Shown piece by piece: positions 23,575-31,605 of a stretch of 32,613 bases of DNA. The stretch's first letter is position 1. Every line of letters starts with the position of its first letter. Both the position numbers and the translations under genes were made by a program. Location of the stretch: contig CAMHUC010000045.1 of NCBI GenBank assembly GCA_946188155.1, positions 1-32,613 on the forward strand, in the 5' to 3' direction. Source of the DNA: an uncultured bacterium. GTDB lineage: Bacteria; Bacteroidota; Bacteroidia; Bacteroidales; Bacteroidaceae. The notes below the pieces were generated by a model. It saw nothing but the letters and a program-made list of their open reading frames with translations. It searched no databases and was not told the DNA's origin.

Positions 23575-26500
23575 ACAACAAAGTGGATCGCTATCCAGAA
23601 GATGGTCTTGGCATCAGGACCGTGTGGGATTTCATCAACCTCTACTCAGGGCAGAAGTCAGGCCAGACGGGCAAACTCGACATCGTGACGGGCTACTTCA
23701 CCATCCGTGCCCTCAGTAAACTCTATCGCGAGTTGCCCGAGCAGGACGTGTTCCGTATCGTCTCTTCAGAGATGGTACGCGAGGAGGCACAGTTGGAGGA
23801 CATCAAGGACCTACTCAACGGCGACTTCTCCATCGACAGCCAGTTGCAGTTAGACCAGTATGCCCAGGAGGCGAAGGCCTTCCTGGAGCGCAACACGGTG
23901 CAGATTCGCGCCATCGCCAATGCCTTCTGTCACGCCAAGGTGTATATGTTCAAGAACGACATCGCCCAGAACAACGGCTACTACCTGACGGGCAGCAGTA
24001 ATCTGACAGATGCCGGATTAGGTCTGAAACCAACATCGAACATGGAACTGACCATCGGCGACTCCGTCAATAAGGCCAACTCGGACTACAAGGAGGTGTG
24101 CCGATGGTTCGAGGACATCTGGAAGTCGGCCAAGGAGAAAATCAAAGACCCAGAGAATCCTGCCGCCGGCCTCATCACGGTGAAGGACTACTTCATCCGT
24201 ATGATCGAAGAATACTTCCGCAAGTATTCCCCTGAAGAAATCTACTACAAGATACTCTATGAGCTCTTCAAGACCGACCTCGATCTCGACGGCTCCTCGA
24301 TAGAGCATCAGCAGGACATGTCGCTGCTCGAGACCAGCGAGATATGGCGCACGCTGTTCAATTATCAGCAGAAGGGTGTCATCTCGCTCATCAAGATGCT
24401 GCGCAAGTATAATGGTGCCATCCTGGCCGACGCTGTCGGACTGGGAAAGACGTTCTCCGCGCTGGCCGTCATCAAGTTCTTCCAGATTCAGGGCTACACC
24501 ACCCTACTGCTCTGCCCCAAGAAACTGCAGCAGAACTGGACGCAGTATCTGCAGGGTGCAGGCTCGCGTTTCGACCGTGACCGTTTCGCCTATCAGGTAC
24601 GCTTCCATACCGACCTGCAGAACGACCGGCTGCAAAACAGCTACGACACCTACCGCCTGGACTACCTGCAGCGCCGCGAGAAACTGCTGATAGTGATCGA
24701 CGAGAGCCACAACCTGCGCAACGAGAAGTCGGGCCGCTACCAGGACCTGATGGAGAGCCTCATCAAGATACAGTCCGGCCACGAGGGCCATCAGCTGAAG
24801 GTGCTGATGCTCTCGGCTACGCCCATCAACACCGGACTAAAGGACGTGAAGGGCCAGTTCAACCTGATAGGACGGGGTGAGGACACGGCCTTCGACACCG
24901 ATGACTTCGGCGTGGAGTCGCTGAAGAACCTCTTCGCCGACTCGCAGCGCAAGTACACCCAGTGGTGTGAAGACCCCAACCGCTCCATCGGCTCGTTCAT
25001 CGCCATGCTGTCGCCCAAGTTCTTCAATCTGACGGACCGCCTCATCGTGGCGCGAACCCGCCGTCTGATAGAGAAGACGCTCGGCGAGGATATGGGATTC
25101 CCCGACAAGGAGAAACCGCAGAATATATATAAAGGTGTAGACCACTTTGGCCGTTACCGCTCGACGGAGCAGATCTACGAGGCCTTCGAGGAGCTGACCC
25201 TGACAGCCTACCAGCCCAGCCTCTACATCCCTGCCACCCAGCAGAAGGCCCGCAAGGGCGCCAAGGGCGACTGGAACGACAACGTGAACCGTGAGCGGTT
25301 CCTGGTCAAGATGATGAGCATCCTGTTTATGAAGCGACTGGAAAGCTCGTGGCACTCCTGCATGCTGACGGTGAAGAAGGTGCTCGACGTGCATGAGCGG
25401 ACGCTCCAGATGGTGCTCGACTATGAGCAGTACAAGAAGAACGGGAAGGTGGACATCGACATTCCCGACGAGGACGAGAACTTCGACACCGATGACCTCT
25501 TCACCCTCCGCAAAGGCAGCATCAGCCTCAGCGAGATGCAGAACCTGGGCGGATTCAAGCGCGGCTTGCAGCACAACGTGAAGTGCCTGAACGACATCTA
25601 CCTGAGCCTGAAAGCCTTCGAGGAGGACTATCGCAACGGACTGGAGCGCGACGAGAAGATGGACGAACTGGAGGCCCTGCTCCGCGAGAAACAGCAGCAG
25701 GAGAACAAGAAGATCGTCATCTTCACGGCCTACGGCGACACCGCCAAGTTCCTCTACGACGAGCTGCGCCAGCGTGGGTTCAGCCGCATCGCCTACGTCA
25801 CTGGCACCGCCATCGAGTCGTCAGACCACCATCGCACCAGCGACTTCCAGGAGGTGCTGCAGAGCTTTGCCCCCTACAGCAAGTTGTACAAGGAAAGAGA
25901 CTGGGATGACCTTTACGAGGAGGCCCATCTCGACACAAGCCTCTATCGCAAGGGCGACAAGTGGGCTGTGCCATACGGGGTGTGGAAAGAGCAGGTCATG
26001 TCGCGCCGTCCGAAGGCGGCGCAGCTGATAGACGACGGCATCGACATACTGATAGCCTCCGACTGCCTCTCGGAGGGCCAGAACCTGCAGGATGCCGACA
26101 CGCAGGTGAACTACGACATCCACTGGAATCCCGTGCGCCTGATACAGCGCTTCGGACGTATCGACCGTATCGGCTCGCCCAATGAGCGCATCCGCTGCGT
26201 CAACTTCTGGCCCGCCAAGTCGTTTGAGGACTATCTGCGCCTGGAGTCGCGCATCATGAACCGCATGGTGGCGATGAACCTCGTAGGCTCGGAGACCCAG
26301 GAGCTGAACGAGCAGTACAGGAAGATGGAGGAGGACAATCCCCTCATCGACAAGAATGCCGACCGCCTCCTGGCAGAACTCGAGAGCAACAGCATCAGCG
26401 ACATAGAGTCGCCCCACACGCTCTCGCTGAAGGACTTCTCGCTCGAGGTCTATCGCCAGGACCTGCTCGACTATTTCGAACGTTACAAGCAGCAGTTGGA

Positions 26501-26966
26501 GCGCATGCCCAACGGCATCTTCACGGGCTTCAGGAATGAGGACACGCTCTTCGAGAAGATTCCCGAGAGCCTCGTGGCCGTCGTAGGCTATCCTCGCCGC
26601 GAATCGCCCTCAGACCACTACCGCGAGATCTACCTGATGCTCCAGCCTGCCGACAAGTCGCAGGCCCCGCAGTTCGCAGAGATGAACCGCGCTGAGATTC
26701 TCGACTTTCTGCGCAAGAACCGCAAGCAAGCCCGCTTCATCCCCGACTGGATAGAGCGGCCACAGAACGAGAGGCTGCAGAAGCTGCAACAGATAGTAAG
26801 AGACTGGATGACAATGAAGGCACCAGAACAAGCAAAAGTGGAGCGAAAAAACCGTTTCCACGCCATCGGTTCAGCTGGTAAGAAAACGGCTGACGAGGAA
26901 AGTCTCGACAAGAAGTTCCAAATGGAGAACTTCGACCTGATAGCGTGGGAGTATATTACCAAATAA
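23565..26966 (+). CDS. PLD-family nuclease fused to SNF2/RapA-type helicase, restriction or defence protein
   Basis: A 1133-residue protein. The N-terminal part (about 30-165) is a phospholipase D-like nuclease domain: CHAKVYMF with His123 and Lys125, then GSSNLTDAGL (from Gly143) and MELTIGDS. One HxK copy suggests the active site forms in a dimer. Residues about 260-430 form the first helicase lobe: ILADAVGLGKT (Lys295), VIDESHN (Asp379-His382) and LSATP (417-420). The second lobe (about 720-890) has IVIFTAYGDTAKFL, LIASDCLSEGQNLQ and QRFGRIDRIGS (from Gln861). The C-terminal 240 residues are unassigned. Such fusions are ATP-dependent DNA translocase-nucleases beside methyltransferases in defence islands. 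The start is fixed by an in-frame stop 18 nt upstream. No Shine-Dalgarno is visible and the start codon lies in a predicted stem. The methyltransferase follows 12 nt later. Confidence 0.88.
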   Translation: MLIDNKVDRYPEDGLGIRTVWDFINLYSGQKSGQTGKLDIVTGYFTIRALSKLYRELPEQDVFRIVSSEMVREEAQLEDIKDLLNGDFSIDSQLQLDQYAQEAKAFLERNTVQIRAIANAFCHAKVYMFKNDIAQNNGYYLTGSSNLTDAGLGLKPTSNMELTIGDSVNKANSDYKEVCRWFEDIWKSAKEKIKDPENPAAGLITVKDYFIRMIEEYFRKYSPEEIYYKILYELFKTDLDLDGSSIEHQQDMSLLETSEIWRTLFNYQQKGVISLIKMLRKYNGAILADAVGLGKTFSALAVIKFFQIQGYTTLLLCPKKLQQNWTQYLQGAGSRFDRDRFAYQVRFHTDLQNDRLQNSYDTYRLDYLQRREKLLIVIDESHNLRNEKSGRYQDLMESLIKIQSGHEGHQLKVLMLSATPINTGLKDVKGQFNLIGRGEDTAFDTDDFGVESLKNLFADSQRKYTQWCEDPNRSIGSFIAMLSPKFFNLTDRLIVARTRRLIEKTLGEDMGFPDKEKPQNIYKGVDHFGRYRSTEQIYEAFEELTLTAYQPSLYIPATQQKARKGAKGDWNDNVNRERFLVKMMSILFMKRLESSWHSCMLTVKKVLDVHERTLQMVLDYEQYKKNGKVDIDIPDEDENFDTDDLFTLRKGSISLSEMQNLGGFKRGLQHNVKCLNDIYLSLKAFEEDYRNGLERDEKMDELEALLREKQQQENKKIVIFTAYGDTAKFLYDELRQRGFSRIAYVTGTAIESSDHHRTSDFQEVLQSFAPYSKLYKERDWDDLYEEAHLDTSLYRKGDKWAVPYGVWKEQVMSRRPKAAQLIDDGIDILIASDCLSEGQNLQDADTQVNYDIHWNPVRLIQRFGRIDRIGSPNERIRCVNFWPAKSFEDYLRLESRIMNRMVAMNLVGSETQELNEQYRKMEEDNPLIDKNADRLLAELESNSISDIESPHTLSLKDFSLEVYRQDLLDYFERYKQQLERMPNGIFTGFRNEDTLFEKIPESLVAVVGYPRRESPSDHYREIYLMLQPADKSQAPQFAEMNRAEILDFLRKNRKQARFIPDWIERPQNERLQKLQQIVRDWMTMKAPEQAKVERKNRFHAIGSAGKKTADEESLDKKFQMENFDLIAWEYITK

Positions 26967-26978
26967 CGACAACAAACT

Positions 26979-29900
26979 ATGATACAGATACTGCAACAAT
27001 TCACAGAAGGCAATCTCTTTGGGGCTGCCAACCGTCTGCTCGACTATCTGCAGATACGCCACACGCAGGAAGAGCCTACACCGATGCAATACGGCGAGTT
27101 CTATGAAAGCTGCGTTCCACAATACGTAGAGCGAGCACTGTCTCTTGCCAAGGAGTATTATTATATAGGTGAGGTGAGCGACGATGCCATCCGCTCGACT
27201 ACAGGCGCCTGCCAGAGCAAGAAGGGCGAGAGTAGCGATTCCCAACTGGCTGAAGACTTGGAGAAGCTGCGTGCCAACGCCCACTACCAGAGCATGATGC
27301 TCTTTGCAATCGACCTAAAGCCTGACGCTCATGTTACTCGCACGGACTTTGCAACACTCACTCGCGCCTTCAACCGTCTGGTCTATAACTTCCCTGTCAC
27401 CGTCATCTTCCGTCAGGGCCATTATCTCAGTATCAGTACCTGCGAGCGCACGGAATTCAAGCAGGAGTGGAAACAGGGGCAGGGCGAGAAACTGGGCAAG
27501 GTGAGTCTGCTACGCAATGTGAACTGCAAGAATCCACACAGGGGCCATCAGGACATCTTGAAAGGCATGACATGCAGCGACTGCGCCACCTTCGACGCAC
27601 TCTACAAGAAGTGGCAAAAGGTTTTCAACTCAGAACTGCTGACCAAGCAGTTCTACAACGACCTCTTCGAGTGGTATCAGTGGGCTGTGTCGCCAGAGGC
27701 AAAAGTCACGTTCCCTGGTGATGTGGATACGCAGGACGATGACCGCGAGGACATTGACACGCGCATCATCCGTCTGATCACCCGTCTGATGTTCGTCTGG
27801 TTCATCAAGCAGAAAGACCTTGTGCCGTCCAGGATATTCGACAAGGAGTATGTGAAGACCATCTTGAAAGGCTTCGACGCGGACAGCATGGAACAGGGCA
27901 ACTACTATCAAGCTATCCTGCAAAACCTATTCTTCGGCACGCTCAACCGACCTGTCATCGAGGATGGCGAGCGGCGCGAGTTTGCCAAAGCCAGCAAGGC
28001 CGATGTGAAGAACCTCTATCGCTACGAGGAACTGTTTGCCATCAGAGAGGATGAGGTCATTGAGTTGTTCTCCAAAGTTCCTTTCCTGAATTGCGGACTC
28101 TTCGAGTGCCAGGACAAGACCAAGACCCTCGACGGTGTGGAGCGTCGTTTCTACTATGATGGTTTCTCGCGTAACGACCGCAAGAAGAACGGTGTGTTCC
28201 TCTATCGGGCCTTTGTGCCCAACGGGCTCTTCTTCCATCCCACGAAGGGCATCCTCTCCATCTTCGACCGCTATGTGTTTACCATCGAGGAGAACACGCC
28301 TCAGGATGTGCAGGTAGCCCTCGATCCGGAACTCTTAGGCAAGGTGTTCGAGAACCTGCTGGGTGCCTATAACCCTGAGACCAAGGAAACGGCTCGCAAC
28401 GAGAGCGGCTCGTTCTACACGCCACGTGAGATTGTGCAGTATATGGTAAACGAAAGTCTGGTGGCTCACCTAAAACAGACCGTTGGCGAAGAACTGGAAC
28501 CGCAATATCGGCAGCTGCTCGACTTTACCACAGAAGAGGTGCTGCTGACAGAGGAACAGAAGAAACAGATATTGCACGCGCTCTTCACCTGCAAGGTGCT
28601 CGACCCTGCCTGCGGCTCAGGAGCCTTCCCGATGGGCATGCTCCAGCAGATGGTACACATCCTGCAGCAGGTAGACCCTGACAACTCGCAATGGCGCGAC
28701 GTGCTGCTGAATATGGCTGTTGACGAGAGCCGGCGTGCCTTTGGCATCGTGGACGAGGAGGAGCGCAAGAAGAAACTCTTAGAGATAGAAGAGACCTTCA
28801 ACAACGGACTAAACTCGCCCGACTATACGCGCAAACTCTACATTATCGAGTCGTGCATCTATGGGGTAGACATCCAGCCTATCGCTATGCTCATCAGCCG
28901 TCTGCGTTTCTTCATCACGCTCATCTGTGAGCAGACAGACATACAGCGTGACAAGCCAGAACAGAACTTTGGCATCAAGACGCTGCCTAATCTGGAATCG
29001 AAATTCGTGGCTGCAAACTCGCTCATCAATGCCGACATCCATCAGTATAACGAAGACTGGACGCAGGACGAAGTGCTGGCTATACTGAAGAATGAACTAA
29101 TCGCCATCCGTCGCCGACACTTCTATACGCGCAAGCGGAGTGAGAAGATTCGCCTGCTGAAGGAGGACGAGGCCAAGCGCAGGCAGATACACCAGCACAT
29201 CAACCGCCTGGTGGGTGAACCCAACGAGGAGAAGATTAGTATGCTACAGCAACAGATAGCAGAGAACGAGAAGCTGTTGACGTTCTATCAAGGTGAGGAC
29301 TGGGTGGAGGAAACCATACAGACTGACTTGTTCTCCAAGCCTCAGGTGATACGTGTAGACAGGAACAAGCGTGAGCGCGACCGCATCAATAGCGTCATCG
29401 CTGCATGCAAGCGCGACATAGAGCATGAGCGCAACAAGACCACGCCACAGGGCTTCGAGGCGGCTGTACTCCAAGTGACGGACTGGAACCCCTACGACCA
29501 GAACTCCGTCTCACCGTTCCTTGATATAGAGTGGATGTTTGGAGTGACGGAAGGGTTTGACATCGTCATTGGAAATCCGCCGTATATACAGCTGCAAGCG
29601 GATAAAGGGAAACTAGCGAAGCTGTATGAGCCGTGTGGATATGAGACTTTCAACAGAACGGGCGACATCTACTGCCTCTTCTATGAGCGTGGGAACATGT
29701 TGCTAAAACACAATGGATTCCTTTGCTACATTACGTCAAACAAATGGATGCGGGCAGGATATGGTAAGGAGTTGAGAGGCTATCTGACCGCCAACACCAA
29801 TCCACAGAGATTGATAGACTTTGGAGAGACGCATGTGTTTGAAAGTGCAACTGTCATGACGAACATCCTTCTGTTCCAGCATACGGATAACAAACAGCAT

Positions 29901-30890
29901 CTTGTTGCCACTCAGATAAAAGAGGATTTCACCGATCCTGCTCGCCTGGCTGACTATGTAGAAGCTAATAATATGATTTGCAGCTTTGAACAGTCTGAGA
30001 GTTGGGTTATCATGCCTGACTCTATACGGAACATCAAGAAGAAGGTGGAGAACATGGGTGTTCCTTTGGGTGAATGGGATATTGACATAAACTACGGTAT
30101 AAAGACTGGTTTCAACAAAGCCTTTATTATTTCAAGTGAGACAAGAGAAGAAATCCTGGCCAATTGCCAAGACGAAGAAGAACGGACAAGAACGGGAATG
30201 CTCATCCGTCCTATGCTGCGTGGAAAGGACATTAAGAAATATGGATATAGTTGGACTAAATGGCTTATCGGAACTTTTCCGTCGCAAAAATATGACATAG
30301 AGGATTATCCCGCTGTCAAAAAGTTTATGCTATCGTTTTCTATTGAACGTTTGGAACAGACGGGAAAGAAATACGTTATAGATGGTGAAACCATCAAGGC
30401 AAGAAAAAAGACAAGAGGTAAATGGTTTGAAACACAAGACAGTATTGCCTATTGGCAGAATTTTGATGAACCTAAGATTATCTATCCCAACATGACTAAG
30501 TTCATGCCCTTCTACTATGACGAAAAGGGATTTTATTCAAATGACAAGAGTTTTATAATGACTGGTACACATATTTCTTACTTAGTGGCGTTCTTGAATT
30601 CTTCTCTGTTCAAATTCTGCTTTGCTGATAATTTCCCACCCCTGTTTGGTGGTTCGCGAGAATTGAGAAAAATATTCTTTGACAAGATTCCTGTCCTCGA
30701 AGTCTCTGACGCTACTGATGCCGAATTCCGCTCGTTAGTGCTCGACATCCAAAAGGAATACTCCGACGAGAAAGCCAAGGCCATCGACCAGCGCATTTTC
30801 GACCTCTACGGCCTGACGCAGGAAGAGCGCGAGGCCATCGGCTACATCGACTTCCACAACAATGGTGAAGACGCAGATGACGATGAATAA
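26979..30890 (+). CDS. Eco57I-class DNA methyltransferase (BREX PglX-like / type IIG-like)
   Basis: A 1303-residue protein. SGSFYTPREIVQYMV (Phe479-Pro482) and LDPACGSGAFPMGML (motif I, Asp542-Gly548) bind S-adenosylmethionine. IVIGNPPYIQ (motif IV, Asn866-Tyr869) is the catalytic motif of N6-adenine methyltransferases. The region between is long, with a charged helical stretch near 690-840 (KRRQIHQHINRL, LQQQIAENEKL). After motif IV a TaqI-like C-terminal specificity region reads GIKTGFNKAFII, IRPMLRGKDIKKYGY and FLNSSLFKFCFADNFPP. The N-terminal 300 residues show no clear PD-ExK nuclease to my eye; cleavage may depend on the upstream PLD-helicase. Base composition falls sharply in the specificity part. 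It is probably co-transcribed with the helicase. I infer an adenine-modifying partner in a two-gene anti-phage module. Confidence 0.88.
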   Translation: MIQILQQFTEGNLFGAANRLLDYLQIRHTQEEPTPMQYGEFYESCVPQYVERALSLAKEYYYIGEVSDDAIRSTTGACQSKKGESSDSQLAEDLEKLRANAHYQSMMLFAIDLKPDAHVTRTDFATLTRAFNRLVYNFPVTVIFRQGHYLSISTCERTEFKQEWKQGQGEKLGKVSLLRNVNCKNPHRGHQDILKGMTCSDCATFDALYKKWQKVFNSELLTKQFYNDLFEWYQWAVSPEAKVTFPGDVDTQDDDREDIDTRIIRLITRLMFVWFIKQKDLVPSRIFDKEYVKTILKGFDADSMEQGNYYQAILQNLFFGTLNRPVIEDGERREFAKASKADVKNLYRYEELFAIREDEVIELFSKVPFLNCGLFECQDKTKTLDGVERRFYYDGFSRNDRKKNGVFLYRAFVPNGLFFHPTKGILSIFDRYVFTIEENTPQDVQVALDPELLGKVFENLLGAYNPETKETARNESGSFYTPREIVQYMVNESLVAHLKQTVGEELEPQYRQLLDFTTEEVLLTEEQKKQILHALFTCKVLDPACGSGAFPMGMLQQMVHILQQVDPDNSQWRDVLLNMAVDESRRAFGIVDEEERKKKLLEIEETFNNGLNSPDYTRKLYIIESCIYGVDIQPIAMLISRLRFFITLICEQTDIQRDKPEQNFGIKTLPNLESKFVAANSLINADIHQYNEDWTQDEVLAILKNELIAIRRRHFYTRKRSEKIRLLKEDEAKRRQIHQHINRLVGEPNEEKISMLQQQIAENEKLLTFYQGEDWVEETIQTDLFSKPQVIRVDRNKRERDRINSVIAACKRDIEHERNKTTPQGFEAAVLQVTDWNPYDQNSVSPFLDIEWMFGVTEGFDIVIGNPPYIQLQADKGKLAKLYEPCGYETFNRTGDIYCLFYERGNMLLKHNGFLCYITSNKWMRAGYGKELRGYLTANTNPQRLIDFGETHVFESATVMTNILLFQHTDNKQHLVATQIKEDFTDPARLADYVEANNMICSFEQSESWVIMPDSIRNIKKKVENMGVPLGEWDIDINYGIKTGFNKAFIISSETREEILANCQDEEERTRTGMLIRPMLRGKDIKKYGYSWTKWLIGTFPSQKYDIEDYPAVKKFMLSFSIERLEQTGKKYVIDGETIKARKKTRGKWFETQDSIAYWQNFDEPKIIYPNMTKFMPFYYDEKGFYSNDKSFIMTGTHISYLVAFLNSSLFKFCFADNFPPLFGGSRELRKIFFDKIPVLEVSDATDAEFRSLVLDIQKEYSDEKAKAIDQRIFDLYGLTQEEREAIGYIDFHNNGEDADDDE

Positions 30891-30894
30891 TAGA

Positions 30895-31305
30895 CTATCT
30901 GCCTTTCAGTACCTTGACAAATTCATCGATGTCAATCACATCAATGAAAGGAAACGGTGTTTGCTTCAGGACATCATAATGATGGCCTTGCGTGACGATA
31001 TAGCGGGCATTAGCCTTAAAGGCACAGTCCACAAACTTGTCGTCATCAGGGTCGGCTGTGATGAGGTGAAGATGGTAATAGACTTGCACCATTCTGGTAT
31101 TGGGAAGGTCGAGAATCGCAGTAATGACATTCGACACAATCTCTGGCCCAACCTTCTGGGTGAGGATCTCCTCATACTCAGCCAGAATCTCGTTGGTGAC
31201 ACACAGCCTGTAATTCCCATCAACGAAATTTCGCCAAACGGAATAATACGGGCTACGTCGCGAAAGCGACATAATCAGGCAATTGGTATCAAGAACGATA
31301 TTCAT
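30895..31305 (-). CDS. PIN-domain toxin
   Basis: A 136-residue PIN-fold protein, of the type annotated as putative toxin-antitoxin toxin component, PIN family. PIN toxins are metal-dependent RNases. The first acidic residue is Asp6 in MNIVLDTNCLIM. A conserved Glu lies in TNEILAEYEEIL (Glu39/Glu43). The third acidic patch is ADPDDDKFVDCA (Asp85-Asp93). The usual fourth acidic position after IVT reads TQGHHY, so it may be lost or shifted. Its ATG overlaps the stop of the upstream antitoxin by 4 nt (ATGA), showing translational coupling. Its stop codon lies only 4 nt from the stop of the convergent methyltransferase. No terminator fits between them. Confidence 0.85.
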   Translation of the reverse strand: MNIVLDTNCLIMSLSRRSPYYSVWRNFVDGNYRLCVTNEILAEYEEILTQKVGPEIVSNVITAILDLPNTRMVQVYYHLHLITADPDDDKFVDCAFKANARYIVTQGHHYDVLKQTPFPFIDVIDIDEFVKVLKGR

Positions 31306-31535
31306 TGCCTATATGGTGTGCGCATGTGTTCGTGTTTCCACTCTTCTATCACGCCCTCATTGATAACACCTTCATCCCACAGACGGTCGAGGGCATCCTC
31401 TGCACGCTTGGCGAAATATTGGCCGAGCATACGGCGGATGTCCTGCATCTCCGCCTCAGAAGAAACGCGAGAAACCATTTCAAGCATTTCTATCTGGAAA
31501 GGGGTGAATGGTTTTGACTGTACTGCTGCTTCCAT
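31302..31535 (-). CDS. Probable antitoxin of the PIN toxin
   Basis: A small protein of 77 residues, MEAAVQSKPFTPFQIEML..., mostly helical and charged (EAEMQDIRRMLGQYFAKRAEDALDRLWDEG). It is encoded directly before the PIN toxin with an ATGA overlap, the usual antitoxin-first order. No ribbon-helix-helix or AbrB motif is obvious by eye, so DNA binding is not claimed. The helical body and position make it the likely neutralising partner. It has its own promoter upstream at 31559-31590. Confidence 0.75.
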   Translation of the reverse strand: MEAAVQSKPFTPFQIEMLEMVSRVSSEAEMQDIRRMLGQYFAKRAEDALDRLWDEGVINEGVIEEWKHEHMRTPYRQ

Positions 31536-31558
31536 AATTCAACTCTTAAAATCCGCTG

Positions 31559-31590
31559 CAAATATAATACAAATAACTGAAACAAACAAA
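31559..31590 (-). promoter_or_regulatory. Promoter of the toxin-antitoxin pair
   Basis: On the minus strand TTTG (31590-31587), a 20-nt spacer and TATATTTG (31566-31559) fit the Bacteroidetes consensus. The box ends 23 nt before the antitoxin ATG. Confidence 0.6.
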
Positions 31591-31605
31591 TAAGAACCTG
31601 AAAAT

